Assembly: GCF_016863275.1 (NCBI RefSeq)
Contig: NZ_BOOO01000013.1
Span: 186,001 to 250,000 of the forward strand
Length of the DNA: 64,000 bases
Direction of reading: 5' to 3'
Source: Planotetraspora mira
GTDB lineage: Bacteria > Actinomycetota > Actinomycetes > Streptosporangiales > Streptosporangiaceae
In this document: one piece after another, positions 52,327-61,538 of the stretch
How the letters are laid out: each line of letters begins with the position of its first letter
Numbering within the stretch: the stretch's first letter is position 1
The notes under the pieces: generated by a model
The model's database searches: none
What the model saw: the letters and a program-made list of their open reading frames with translations, nothing else
What the model was told of the DNA's origin: nothing
Program-made: the position numbers and the translations under genes

Positions 52327-53296
52327 GCGAGCCCAGCGTGGCGAAGACCGCCGTGGGCTCGTAGCCGCAGTGCGCCATGCAGTTGGCGCACCGGGGGTCG
52401 TGGCCACGGCCGTAGGAATCCCAGTCGGTGTCCTCGACCAGCTCACGGTAGGTCTCGGTGTAACCGTCCGACATGAGGTAGCAGGGCCGCTGCCAGCCGT
52501 ACAGGGAGTAGGACGGGATGGCCCACGCCGTACACGGGAAGTCGGTCGCGCCCTCGAGGAAGTCGAGGAACAACGGCGTGTGGTTGAACCGCCACCTGCG
52601 GCGGTTGCCGTCGGCGAACGCCTTGTGGAACAGCTCCCTGGTCTCGCGCACGCCGAGGAAGCAGTCCTGGTCGGGAGCCTTCTCGTAGGCGTAGCCCGGA
52701 GAGATCATCATCTGGTCGACGTGCAGGTCGTCGTTGAGGTAGTCGAGCACGTCGATGACGGTCCGCGGGCTGTCGGTGTTGAAGAACGTCGTGTTCGTGG
52801 TGACGCGGAACCCGCGGCGCTGGCATTCGCGCACGGCCGCGACGGCCTCGTCGAACACGCCCTCCTTGCAGACGGACGCGTCGTGCCGCTCGCGCAGCCC
52901 GTCGATGTGCACCGTCCACGCGAAGTACTCCGACGGCGTGAACTGGTCGATCTTCCTGGGGATCAGCAGCGCGTTGGTGCAGAGGTAGACGTACTTCTTC
53001 CGGTCGATCAGCTCCTCCACGAGCTCCCCGATCTGGGGATGCATGAGCGGCTCGCCGCCCGCGATCGACACCATGGGCGCGCCGCACTCTTCGATGGCGG
53101 CGACCGCCTGCTCGACGGGCATGCGCTGCTTGAGCACGTCGGCGGGATGCTGGATCTTGCCGCAGCCCGCGCAGGAGAGGTTGCAGGCGAACAGAGGCTC
53201 GAGCTCGACCAGCAGCGGGAACTTCTGGCGCCCGCGCAACTTCTGGCGCAGGATGTAGCCGCTGACGCGCAGGCTCTGACGGATTGGCATGGGCAT
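52292..53296 (-). CDS. hpnH: Adenosyl-hopene transferase, radical SAM
   Basis: Radical SAM enzyme of 334 residues that joins an adenosyl group to hopene in extended-hopanoid synthesis. The cluster motif CNLSCAGC gives Cys38, Cys42 and Cys45. SIAGGEPLMHP is the SAM-binding GGE motif. The C-terminal Cys pair in DPRCANCMAHCGYEP is characteristic of HpnH. It starts one base inside the hpnG stop (TGATG) and is the last gene of the hopanoid operon. The protein's length and motifs are complete. Confidence 0.93.
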   Translation of the reverse strand: MPMPIRQSLRVSGYILRQKLRGRQKFPLLVELEPLFACNLSCAGCGKIQHPADVLKQRMPVEQAVAAIEECGAPMVSIAGGEPLMHPQIGELVEELIDRKKYVYLCTNALLIPRKIDQFTPSEYFAWTVHIDGLRERHDASVCKEGVFDEAVAAVRECQRRGFRVTTNTTFFNTDSPRTVIDVLDYLNDDLHVDQMMISPGYAYEKAPDQDCFLGVRETRELFHKAFADGNRRRWRFNHTPLFLDFLEGATDFPCTAWAIPSYSLYGWQRPCYLMSDGYTETYRELVEDTDWDSYGRGHDPRCANCMAHCGYEPTAVFATLGSLKESIRALRGG

Positions 53297-54315
53297 CAGG
53301 GCCAGGCCTCCTTGGGTAGGGCGGCCGCTTCCGCGCTCGCCCGCCGCTTCTCGACCACGATCGGGCCGAGTCCTTCAAGGGCCGTGAGGACGGCGCTCAC
53401 GAGCGCGGGCGGGCCGCCTGCCAGCCGGATCGTCCGGGCGCCCGCCAGCCAGCCGAGTGCGACGTCCTCCGGTGCCCCGACGGCGTGCAGGCCGCCGGGC
53501 TCGTGCGCGTCGGACCGCAGAGGGTGCGGAGGCCTGGCGTCCGGCCTGACCAGGAGCGTCAGGTCAGGCGTGGGACGTGTGCCGGGGTCACCCTCCATGT
53601 CGCCCGTGGGGGCGCCGAGGAGCACCCGGCGCGTGCCGGTCGCCGCGGCCCAGCGCGCCAGGACGGGGCCGAGCCGCGTCAGGACGCGGCGGGCGGCCAG
53701 GCCGTGGGCGATGGTCGCGGGGCGGAGCAGGGGCCGGGAGGGGGTGTCGACGACCACCCGCACCACCGCGAACGGCAGCCCGGCGCGAGCCGCGGCCACC
53801 GGCCCGCTCTCCATGTCGGCCGCGCGCGCCAGCTCACCTTCCCCGTGATCCGCGTGCTCTGTCTTCTCCGCGCCGTCCGTTCGAGTCTTCTCCGCGCCGT
53901 CCGTCCGATCCGGCGTGCGTTCGGCGGCCGCCGAACGCATGCCTTCGCGGGCCGCCCTCCGGCGTGCCCCGCCGGTGACGACGTGCCGCGTCGTGACGAC
54001 AGGCCCGGTCTGTACGGCCAGGCCCGCGCGGACCAGGTCGCCGGCGATGAGCGGAGCGGAAGGACAGGGCCAGACCTGCCCGTCGTACCGGACCTCGCTG
54101 GCCACGAGGACCTCACCCGGGCTCAGCCCGTCGTCGAGGGCGCCCGCGAAGCCGGTGACGGCCAGCGGGACGTCGGGCGGCAGCCCCGCCGCGGCACGCG
54201 CCGCGCGCCGGGGTCCCATCCCGAGCCTGATCACTTCGTCGTGGCCGGAAGGCAGACCGCGGCGGAGCGCCCGGGCCTCGATCCCCAGCGCGACGCAGAC
54301 GAGGGGTCCGGTCAT
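53296..54315 (-). CDS. hpnG: Hopanoid nucleosidase/phosphorylase HpnG with IspH-like tail
   Basis: The N-terminal part (about 1-225) is a nucleoside-phosphorylase fold expected to remove adenine from adenosylhopane. The catalytic block ADMESGPVAAARAGLPFAVV is near residues 165-184. An insertion before it holds a tandem RTDGAEKT repeat, encoded by a 24-bp duplication around 53860-53915. The C-terminal about 110 residues do not belong to the phosphorylase; their order (LGWLAGARTIRLAGGPPALV and a final ALPKE) resembles the end of IspH, without its iron-sulfur cysteines. ATGA overlap with shc and one-base overlap with hpnH. Confidence 0.82.
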   Translation of the reverse strand: MTGPLVCVALGIEARALRRGLPSGHDEVIRLGMGPRRAARAAAGLPPDVPLAVTGFAGALDDGLSPGEVLVASEVRYDGQVWPCPSAPLIAGDLVRAGLAVQTGPVVTTRHVVTGGARRRAAREGMRSAAAERTPDRTDGAEKTRTDGAEKTEHADHGEGELARAADMESGPVAAARAGLPFAVVRVVVDTPSRPLLRPATIAHGLAARRVLTRLGPVLARWAAATGTRRVLLGAPTGDMEGDPGTRPTPDLTLLVRPDARPPHPLRSDAHEPGGLHAVGAPEDVALGWLAGARTIRLAGGPPALVSAVLTALEGLGPIVVEKRRASAEAAALPKEAWP

Positions 54316-56360
54316 GCGGACCTCACCCGGATCACCCGGAGGCGGTCGCCCTCCTGGTCGTCGTCCCGCTCCTGGTCCCGGCCGCCGTCTCGCTCGCCGT
54401 CTTCCTCGTGGTCCCGCTCCTGGTCCTGGCCGCCGTCCGAGCCGTCGTACCGGTCGTCGTCCCGATCGTCGTACCAGTCGTCGTCCCGGAGGCGCAGGTA
54501 GCGTCCGAGCGCGCTGATCGGGAAGACGAGCCGGTAGAGGTGGTAGTTGATGTAGAAGTCGCCGGGGAAGCCGGTCCCGGTGAAGAAGTCCTCGTCCCAG
54601 GTGCCGTCGGGGCGCTGTTGCTCGACGAGCCAGCGGACGCCCCTCTCCACGGCTCCGTCCGGATCACTGGCAGGCCGGTCGGCGGCCAGCAGCCCGATCA
54701 GGGCCCAGGCCGTCTGTGAGGGCGTCGACGCGCCGCGCCCGATCCAGGCGGGGTCGTCGTAGGAACGCAGGTCCTCGCCCCATCCGCCGTCGCCGTTCTG
54801 GTGCCGTTCCAGCCAGGCCACGGCCCGCCGCACGCAGGCCGCGTCCTGCCGTACGCCGGCGGCGACGAGGGCGGGCAGCACGGCTCCGGTGCCGTAGACA
54901 TGATTGGCGCCCCAGCGGCCGAACCACGATCCGTCCGGCTCCTGTGCCTTCAGCAACCACAGGACGGCACGGCGGGCGACGGCAGACCTCGCCTGGCCCT
55001 GCGCCGCCAGCGCCTCGACGACGTGGGCCGTGACGTCGGCGGTCGGCGGATCGATGACGGCGCCGAAGTCGCAGAAGGGCAGCCTCTTGCACAGCTCCCG
55101 GGTGTTGTCGGCGTCGAAGGCGGCGAACCCGCCGTCCCTTGACGCCATGCCCGTCATCCAGCGCATGCCCCTGTCGACGGCCGGGGACGCGTCCGGATGG
55201 GGCACCCGCCTGAGCGCGAGGATGACCTCGGCCGTGTCGTCGATGTCCGGGTAGCCGTCGTTGTCGAACTCGAACGCCCAGCCGCCCGGCGCCAGCGACG
55301 GCCGCCGCACCGCCCAGTCGCCGGGGCCCTTGACCTCCTCGGCGAGCAGCCAGTCCGCGCCACGCGACACGGCGGGATGGTCGCCGGGCACTCCCGCGTC
55401 GAGCAGGGCGTTCATCGCGAGTGCGGTGTCCCACACCGGAGACTGGCAGGCCTCGAGCCTGCGGCCGGTCTCGTCGTGGATCGTGAACCGGTCGAGCCCC
55501 TTGAGGCCCTTCATCATCACCGGATGGTCGAGCCGGTAGCCGCACAGGTCGAGCGCCATCAGCGAGTAGACCCAGGGCGGCTGAATTCCGCCCCACGACC
55601 CGTCGAGTTCCTGCCGCGCCACGATCCAGTCGGCGGCGCGCCGGACGGCCGCCTGGCGCAGGCCGGGTATCGGCCGCCGCTGGTAGCGGTGGAGGACCCC
55701 GTCGAGGGCGGTGAACACGGCGTCCCAACCGCCACGGGGCCGCCGCGGCGCGGGACGGCCGGTGCGCAACTCGGCGAGGTCGACGGGGAGCGGCCGCACC
55801 GGGCGGCGCGCGCTCACGATCGTCAGCGGCACGATGGTCTGCCTGGCCCAGCACGCCCAGTCGTAGACGTTGAGGGGGAACCACGAGGGCAGGAAGATCA
55901 TCTCTGGGGGCAGGACCGGCAGGTCGTCCCATGGCCACTGCCCGGCCGTCGCCAGCCAGATGCGGGTGAAGACCCTGCTGGCCTCGATCCCGCCTGCCTG
56001 CCGTACGAACTCGGCGGCGTCCTTCATGTGCCGCGCGTCGGCGGGGTCGCCCGCGAGGCGCAGGGCGGTGTAGGCCTCGATGGTGGTGGACAGGTCGCCG
56101 GGGCCGCCGTGGAAGTTGGCCCACGTTCCGTCGTCCCGCTGCTGGGACCGGATCCAGCGGGCCGCCTCGGCCGTCTCCTCCTCCGTGCGGATGCCGAGGA
56201 AGTGACGCAGCAGGAGATCCTCGGCGTCCATGGTCACGTTCGTCTGCAGCTCGCCCTTCCACCATCCTTCCGGCGCCTGGAGGCCGAGCAGGTGGTCGCA
56301 GGCCGCGTCGAGGGCGCGTTCGACGCCGGACGCGGGCGGTGCGGCGGGAGCAGTGGTCAT
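54312..56360 (-). CDS. shc: Squalene-hopene cyclase
   Basis: Membrane-bound class II terpene cyclase that turns squalene into hopene. The protein has 682 residues. The protonating motif DIDDTAEV (DxDD) is near residues 371-374 and several QW motifs (such as QEPDGSWFGRWG and QRPDGTWDE) are spread along the two alpha-barrels. Normal cyclases end near the YHLYRLVFPISALGRY block; here about 55 further residues follow, almost all Asp, Glu, Arg, Gly and Gln in short repeats. The gene is one base from the prenyl synthase stop and overlaps hpnG in ATGA. Confidence 0.95.
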   Translation of the reverse strand: MTTAPAAPPASGVERALDAACDHLLGLQAPEGWWKGELQTNVTMDAEDLLLRHFLGIRTEEETAEAARWIRSQQRDDGTWANFHGGPGDLSTTIEAYTALRLAGDPADARHMKDAAEFVRQAGGIEASRVFTRIWLATAGQWPWDDLPVLPPEMIFLPSWFPLNVYDWACWARQTIVPLTIVSARRPVRPLPVDLAELRTGRPAPRRPRGGWDAVFTALDGVLHRYQRRPIPGLRQAAVRRAADWIVARQELDGSWGGIQPPWVYSLMALDLCGYRLDHPVMMKGLKGLDRFTIHDETGRRLEACQSPVWDTALAMNALLDAGVPGDHPAVSRGADWLLAEEVKGPGDWAVRRPSLAPGGWAFEFDNDGYPDIDDTAEVILALRRVPHPDASPAVDRGMRWMTGMASRDGGFAAFDADNTRELCKRLPFCDFGAVIDPPTADVTAHVVEALAAQGQARSAVARRAVLWLLKAQEPDGSWFGRWGANHVYGTGAVLPALVAAGVRQDAACVRRAVAWLERHQNGDGGWGEDLRSYDDPAWIGRGASTPSQTAWALIGLLAADRPASDPDGAVERGVRWLVEQQRPDGTWDEDFFTGTGFPGDFYINYHLYRLVFPISALGRYLRLRDDDWYDDRDDDRYDGSDGGQDQERDHEEDGERDGGRDQERDDDQEGDRLRVIRVRSA

Positions 56361-56361
56361 G

Positions 56362-57375
56362 TCAGTGATCCCTGGACGTGATGAAGTGGGCGATGTCGAG
56401 GAACTCCGCGCGGACGGCCGCGGGCATGTCCGCCTGCGCGAGGTGGCGCTCGGCGGCGTCGAGCCGGTGTTTGGCCTCGGCCTCCGCCCAGTCCCGGCCG
56501 CCCGCCTCGTCGACGAGCCGCGCGGCCTCGCCGAGGTCGGTCTCCGCGAGCGGTCCCGGCCTGGCGAGCAGGGCCGCGAGCGCGTCGCCCGCCGCGGTGC
56601 CGCTGGTCAGGGCTGCCACGACGGGCAGGGTCTTCTTGCGGCTGCGCAGGTCGGACAGCACCGGCTTCCCCGTCGTCTCCGGGCTGCCCCAGATGCCGAG
56701 CAGGTCGTCGACGAGCTGGAATGCCAGCCCCGTCTCCGCCCCGAAGGACGCGAGGGCCGACACGAGCCGGTCCGGCGCGCCCGCCGCGATCGCGCCGATC
56801 GAGCAGGCGCACGCGAGCAGCGAGGCGGTCTTGTCCGCGGACATCCGCCGGCACTCCTCCAGGCTCACGTCGTCCCGCCGTTCGAAGTCCAGGTCGAGCC
56901 CCTGGCCGGCGATCAGCCGCCTGGTGGCCGCGAGCAGGCGGACGGCGGCCCGTGTCCGCGCCGGATCCGCCTCGTCGAGGATGAGCTCGTGGGCCAGCGC
57001 GAGCAAGGCGTCCCCCGCGAGGAGCGCCGCCGATTCGCCGAACACGGTCCACGCGGCGGGGCGGTGCCTCCGCGTCGGGTCGCGGTCCATGACGTCGTCG
57101 TGGAGCAGGGAGAACGCGTGCACGAGTTCGACCGCGGCGGCGACCGGCAGGCAGCGCTCCCCGCCGCCTCCCGCCGCACGCGCGGACAGCACGGCCAGAG
57201 CCGGCCGCAGTGCCTTGCCGCCGCCCTCGGTACGCCGCCCCGAGGCGTCCGTCCACCCCAGGTGGTAGGCGGCGACGCGAGCCGACAGCGGGTCGAGGCG
57301 GGCGACGGCGTCGCGCAGCACGGGCTCGACCAGCTCGCGTGCCTCGGACACCGACGGCGGGGTCACACCTGTCAT
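56362..57375 (-). CDS. Polyprenyl (farnesyl-type) diphosphate synthase
   Basis: Trans-isoprenyl diphosphate synthase of 337 residues that supplies farnesyl diphosphate for squalene. The first Asp-rich motif is DDVMD at residues 93-97. The second is in FQLVDDLLGIWG, followed by KKTLPVVAAL. The KALRP segment for homoallylic substrate binding is present. Chain length cannot be fixed from sequence, but the operon points to farnesyl diphosphate. ATGA overlap with hpnE. Confidence 0.91.
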   Translation of the reverse strand: MTGVTPPSVSEARELVEPVLRDAVARLDPLSARVAAYHLGWTDASGRRTEGGGKALRPALAVLSARAAGGGGERCLPVAAAVELVHAFSLLHDDVMDRDPTRRHRPAAWTVFGESAALLAGDALLALAHELILDEADPARTRAAVRLLAATRRLIAGQGLDLDFERRDDVSLEECRRMSADKTASLLACACSIGAIAAGAPDRLVSALASFGAETGLAFQLVDDLLGIWGSPETTGKPVLSDLRSRKKTLPVVAALTSGTAAGDALAALLARPGPLAETDLGEAARLVDEAGGRDWAEAEAKHRLDAAERHLAQADMPAAVRAEFLDIAHFITSRDH

Positions 57376-58697
57376 GGCCTCGCCTCTTTCAGGTGGCGTC
57401 TGGCGAGGCCGGCCGCGGTGAGTCCGCTCCGCACGGCGCCCTCCATCGTGTCGGGCCAGCCCGTGGCGGTCCACGCGCCGGCGAGATACAGCCCGGGCAG
57501 CAGGGTGGCCGCCCGCGGCCGGAGCGCGCCGCTGCCCGGGCTCTGGCGGAAGGTGGCACGCCGTTCCCTGGTGACGAAGAAATCCCTGATCCTGGCCTCG
57601 CGCGCCCGGGGGAGCAGTCGCTCGACCTCCGGGACGAACGCGGCGCGCACCTCGGCGGTCGAGGCGTCGATCCACCGGCGGGCGGCCGAGACGGAGATCG
57701 TCAGGTACTGCCCCTCACGGACTCCTCCGGCTCGCGTCTTGTCGAAGAACCACTGCACCGGTGAGCCGGTCACCGCGGCGAACGGCAGGTCGGTGACGCG
57801 CCTGTCGTAGACGATGTGGACGTTGACGATCGGGCTGGAGTCCAGTGCGCTCCACCGGTCCCTGTCGGGCGCCGCCTCGACGGGGACGAGTTTCGCGGCC
57901 TGCTCGTGCGGCGTCGCGACGATGACGGCGGACACCTCGATCCTGGTGCCGTTCACGACGATGGTGGGCCCCGGTTCGATCGCCTCGACCTTCGCCGACA
58001 GCCGTACCTCGCCGCCCCCGCGCTCGATCGCGGACCTCGCGGCCGTTCCGTGGAGCTCCCGGAGCGGGATGGCGGGGATGCCGATGTCGGCGGCGTCGGC
58101 CCGGCCGAGCAGCGCGGTCTGGAAGACCATCGCCGCGGGGCCCAGCGCGGCGTCCTCCGTGTGCATGTTGAGCGCGGCCACGGTGAACAGGTCCCAGAGG
58201 TCGCGCCTGGCGGCGTCGCCCTGCCCGTGCGCGGCCAGCCAACTCCCGAGGTCGGTCCGGTCGAGACGCGGATCGGCGGGGTCGAGCCTGCGGAGGGCGA
58301 GCGAGCCGCGCATCGCGCGCAGCCGGTCCGCCGGGGCGAGCAGCGAGTACGTCGCCAGAGCGGGCAGCAGGTGGAACGGCCCGGGCAGGGCCGAGCGGCG
58401 CAGCCGTCCCGCTCGCCCCTCGGGCGTGAGCACCCGCACGTCGAACCGGTCCTGGATGCGCACGCTCCCGCCGTGTCCCAGCCGGTCGAGCAGCCCCCGG
58501 TACGCCGTGCAACAGCGGAGGAAGACGTGCTGGCCGTTGTCGGCGAGCAGGCCGCCGCGCTCGAACGAATGCGTCGCCCCACCGAGCCGGGGGCGTGCCT
58601 CGAAGAGGGTCAGCGGGATCCCGGCCTTCGACAGGGCGACGGCCGCGGCGATGCCCGCGAGCCCGCCGCCGACGATCGCGACCCGCGCGCCCGTCAC
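57372..58697 (-). CDS. hpnE: Hydroxysqualene dehydroxylase
   Basis: FAD-dependent amine-oxidase-superfamily enzyme of 441 residues that reduces hydroxysqualene to squalene. The FAD loop VAIVGGGLAGIAAAVAL is at residues 6-22 and the C-terminal block LYLAGAWTATGWPDTMEGAV is diagnostic of HpnE. It begins at GTG 58697 in GTGA overlap with hpnD. It completes the three-enzyme HpnCDE route from farnesyl diphosphate to squalene. Confidence 0.92.
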   Translation of the reverse strand: MTGARVAIVGGGLAGIAAAVALSKAGIPLTLFEARPRLGGATHSFERGGLLADNGQHVFLRCCTAYRGLLDRLGHGGSVRIQDRFDVRVLTPEGRAGRLRRSALPGPFHLLPALATYSLLAPADRLRAMRGSLALRRLDPADPRLDRTDLGSWLAAHGQGDAARRDLWDLFTVAALNMHTEDAALGPAAMVFQTALLGRADAADIGIPAIPLRELHGTAARSAIERGGGEVRLSAKVEAIEPGPTIVVNGTRIEVSAVIVATPHEQAAKLVPVEAAPDRDRWSALDSSPIVNVHIVYDRRVTDLPFAAVTGSPVQWFFDKTRAGGVREGQYLTISVSAARRWIDASTAEVRAAFVPEVERLLPRAREARIRDFFVTRERRATFRQSPGSGALRPRAATLLPGLYLAGAWTATGWPDTMEGAVRSGLTAAGLARRHLKEARP

Positions 58698-59542
58698 CGG
58701 CCGGCCCCGGCGACGGCGCGTGCCGCGACCATCGCCTTCATCCACGGAGCGAGGGACAGCCGCCGGGACAACGCGCCCGCCGGGTCCGCCGCGATGCGGC
58801 CGAGCAGCCGCCGGTAGATGCCCGCCATCGCCGCGGTGCAGGCGGCGCTGCGCCGGTCGAGAAGGGGCACCAGGCGCATCCCGTCGTCGTACCAGCCGAG
58901 TGCGCGATGCGCCTCGAAGCGCACCAGGTTCGCCAGCCGTTCCGGCGGATCGGTGAACCGCCCCGCGTGGTCGACGTCGAGCGTGCACCCGAACCGGTCG
59001 AGATCCTCGGCGGGCAGGTAGATGCGCCCGGCGAGCCGGTCCTCCGACAGGTCACGCAGGATGTTCGTCAGCTGGAGCGCCACCCCGAGCGCATCCGCCA
59101 GCTTGGGCGCGGCGGGCTCCTCGGATCCGAAGATGCCGAGAGACAGCCGGCCGATCGATCCGGCGACGTGCCTGCAGTACGTCAGCAGGTCGTCGAAGCG
59201 TTCGTAGGTCGCGCCCCGGACGTCGGCGGCGCAGCCGTCGATGAGCTCGTGGAACGCGGGGAGTGGGATGGGGTACCGGCCTGCAGCGTCGTGCAGCGCC
59301 ACGAGGACGGGGTCGTCGGACGACGTCGCCCTGAGGGCGGCCCGCGCGTCGGTCAGGGCCGTCAGCCGCTGGTCCACGGGTCCGGTGCTGTCGCCGATGT
59401 CGTCGATCCGGCGCGCGAACGCGTACACGGCGCTGAGCGCGCGCCGTTTCTGCGGCGGCAGCAGCAGGATGCCGTAGGCGAAGTTCTGTGCCCTGGCCCG
59501 GACGATCTGCTCGCACTGCCGATAGGCGTCGGACGGCTCCAC
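58694..59542 (-). CDS. hpnD: Presqualene diphosphate synthase
   Basis: Squalene/phytoene-synthase-family enzyme of 282 residues that condenses two farnesyl diphosphates. Both Asp-rich motifs are present: RRIDDIGD near residue 44 and NILRDLSEDRLAGRIYLP near 159. The start is GTG 59542. It lies 4 bp after the hpnC stop and overlaps hpnE. Confidence 0.93.
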   Translation of the reverse strand: MEPSDAYRQCEQIVRARAQNFAYGILLLPPQKRRALSAVYAFARRIDDIGDSTGPVDQRLTALTDARAALRATSSDDPVLVALHDAAGRYPIPLPAFHELIDGCAADVRGATYERFDDLLTYCRHVAGSIGRLSLGIFGSEEPAAPKLADALGVALQLTNILRDLSEDRLAGRIYLPAEDLDRFGCTLDVDHAGRFTDPPERLANLVRFEAHRALGWYDDGMRLVPLLDRRSAACTAAMAGIYRRLLGRIAADPAGALSRRLSLAPWMKAMVAARAVAGAGR

Positions 59543-59546
59543 CGGC

Positions 59547-60494
59547 TCACCTCCCTCTCGCGAGGACGCGCAACCACTCGATCAGCAATCGGCCTCGGTG
59601 AGGCCGGATGGTGGTTCCGAGGACGTCGTGCCGGCCGTGCTCCAGCGCCGCGACGGTGGCGCGCCCGCCCGCGACGTAGCCGGCCACGGCCAGCCGGGCG
59701 AACCCGTCGAGCGTGCCGACGAGCGGCGCGCCCTCGTCGAGCAGGGCCGCCGCGCGCCGCACCTCGAACGCGATGACCTGGCGCAGACACGGCGAGGCCG
59801 AGGGGGCGGCCAGGTCGGCCTCGACGCAGCCGAAGCGCCGCAGGTCCTCGCCCGGCACGTATATGTGACCCCGCGCGAAGTCCTCGCCGACGTCCTGGCA
59901 GTGCTCGATGACCTGGAGCGCCGAGCAGATCCGGTCGGACAGGCCGAGCCGTTCCGGCACGGCCAGGCCGAAGACGTGCAGCACGATGTGCCCGACGGGG
60001 TTGGCCGACAGTTCGCAGGAGGTCAGCAGATCTTCGAAGGTGTCGTACCGCGTGACCGTCTGTTCTCGCCGGTTCGCCTCGACGAGCCGGTGGAAGGGAC
60101 CCGCGGGGATGGCGCAGGCCTCGATCGTGGGAGCGAGCGCCCGGATGACGGGCAGTCGCGGCTCGCCGCCGTCGTACAGGCGAATCAGGTCCGCGTCGAC
60201 GGCGTCGAGAAGACGGAGGCGGTCACGTGGGTCGCCCGGCTCGCCTGGGTCGCCTTCCGAGCCGGCGTCGCCGATGTCGTCGACGCGGCGGGCGAACCCG
60301 TAGACCGCGATGAGGTGGCGTCGGTAGCGAGCGGGCAGCAGCCGGGAGGCGACCGGGAAGTTCTCCCGGCGGACCGGCGCCGCATCGCAGGCATCGCTGA
60401 CATCGCCAGCACTCCCAACGTTTCCAACATTGCCGATATTGCTGACATTGCGGACGTTGCGAATGTGGCGGAGAACGCCTCCCCCCGACAACAT
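59547..60494 (-). CDS. hpnC: Hydroxysqualene synthase
   Basis: Squalene/phytoene-synthase-family enzyme that converts presqualene diphosphate to hydroxysqualene. About 315 residues from ATG 60494; ATG 60536 would add 14. The Asp motifs RRVDDIGD and EHCQDVGEDFARGHIYVP are intact. Before the normal start of the fold (ENFPVASRLLPARYRRHL) is an extension of about 40 residues with tripeptide repeats of Asn/Asp, Val/Ile and Gly/Ser. ATG 60494 was preferred because GAGGGAGA lies upstream. First gene of the hopanoid operon. Confidence 0.9.
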   Translation of the reverse strand: MLSGGGVLRHIRNVRNVSNIGNVGNVGSAGDVSDACDAAPVRRENFPVASRLLPARYRRHLIAVYGFARRVDDIGDAGSEGDPGEPGDPRDRLRLLDAVDADLIRLYDGGEPRLPVIRALAPTIEACAIPAGPFHRLVEANRREQTVTRYDTFEDLLTSCELSANPVGHIVLHVFGLAVPERLGLSDRICSALQVIEHCQDVGEDFARGHIYVPGEDLRRFGCVEADLAAPSASPCLRQVIAFEVRRAAALLDEGAPLVGTLDGFARLAVAGYVAGGRATVAALEHGRHDVLGTTIRPHRGRLLIEWLRVLARGR

Positions 60495-60795
60495 GACAAG
60501 AGGATCTCCCTCGCGATTCACCACAAAACATGGCATGAGCTCGGCAGACTTTACGCACGTGGCCTATCGGGCAGACGAAATGTTTGATCACGACCGGCGA
60601 GGTCGAGGGAATTCAAAATCCTTATTGTCGGGAGAGGTCGGTTAATGGGTGCGCTTTCCCATGCTTTTGCCGTAATGGCGTGAGGTAAAAGCTTGGCGCG
60701 CCTGAACGGCCCCGGCTCGTACGGCCAGGCGCGGCCGGGTAGGAGCCCGGCGGAAGTCATCCGGTGGTGAGCCGGAGCCAGTCGCAGTCTCAGTC
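60495..60795. other. Intergenic region upstream of hopanoid operon
   Basis: No gene was recognised in these 301 bases. The part at 60550-60660 is markedly AT-richer than its surroundings and should carry the hpnC promoter on the minus strand, though no convincing -35/-10 pair was fixed. The part near the deacetylase stop has short direct repeats of CAGTCT. Confidence 0.5.
60663..60692. promoter_or_regulatory. Inverted repeat upstream of hpnC
   Basis: GCTTTTGCC (60663-60671) and GGTAAAAGC (60684-60692) form a 9-bp stem with one G-T pair, 12-base loop. It stands between the deacetylase stop and the hpnC promoter zone; operator or terminator roles are both possible. Confidence 0.4.
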
Positions 60796-61506
60796 TCAGT
60801 CGACGCCGTGCTCGGCCAGTGGGCCGACGCGCAGTCCCGCGGAGCGGCAGTGGCCGACCAGTTGCCCGAGCGCGCCGAGCGCCGAGCGCCACGCACCCGG
60901 GGCCGAGGTGTGGTCGGAGTCGTGCAGCAGGAGCGTCGCGCCGCCGCGCAGGCCGGGGGCCATGCTCGCCAGCACGGACGCCGGGGTCGCACGCTCGGTC
61001 CAGTCCCGTCCCCATGCGGTCCACAACACGGGGCGCAGCCTCCACCACCATGCCGCGACCAGCGTCTCCGCGCTGAGCACCCCGTACGGCGGGCGGTACC
61101 AGACCGGGCGCACCCCCGTGACCGCGCTCACGAGGCCGGTCGCCCGGCCCATCTCGGCGGCGACCCGGCCGGGAGGCGTCGTGAGGGCGTTCTGGTGGCG
61201 CCAGCCGTGCACGCCGATCTCGTGTCCGGCCTCCACGATTCGGCGGCCGACTTCGGGATGGCGTTCGAGCATCTCGCCGAGCACGAAGAAGGTCGCACGG
61301 CATCCCAGCCGGTCCAGTTCGTCGAGGAAACGCGGTGTGGACCTCGGGTCGGGCCCGTCGTCGAAGGTCAGGGCGACGTGGTCGGGCGCCCCCACACCGG
61401 CCAGCCCGGGCAGCAGGCGGCGGACGGCGGGCAGCCAGGTCGCGCCGGGGCCGGCGTGCAGCAGGGCCGCACCACCGAGTCCGAGCGCGAAAGCAGCGCG
61501 AGTCAC
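60796..61506 (-). CDS. Polysaccharide deacetylase (NodB domain)
   Basis: Carbohydrate esterase family 4 enzyme of 236 residues. The metal and catalytic motifs are TFDDGPDP near residues 47-54, HGWRHQ for the metal His residues, and RPPYG. An N-terminal hydrophobic stretch (ALGLGGAALLHAGPG) may be a signal or anchor. It would deacetylate cell-wall or exopolysaccharide N-acetyl groups. The start is GTG 61506, and the gene is divergent from the glycosyltransferase gene with only 32 bp between them. Confidence 0.88.
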   Translation of the reverse strand: MTRAAFALGLGGAALLHAGPGATWLPAVRRLLPGLAGVGAPDHVALTFDDGPDPRSTPRFLDELDRLGCRATFFVLGEMLERHPEVGRRIVEAGHEIGVHGWRHQNALTTPPGRVAAEMGRATGLVSAVTGVRPVWYRPPYGVLSAETLVAAWWWRLRPVLWTAWGRDWTERATPASVLASMAPGLRGGATLLLHDSDHTSAPGAWRSALGALGQLVGHCRSAGLRVGPLAEHGVD

Positions 61507-61538
61507 CCCCTCAAGTGTTCTCAGGGAAGGCGCTCGTG

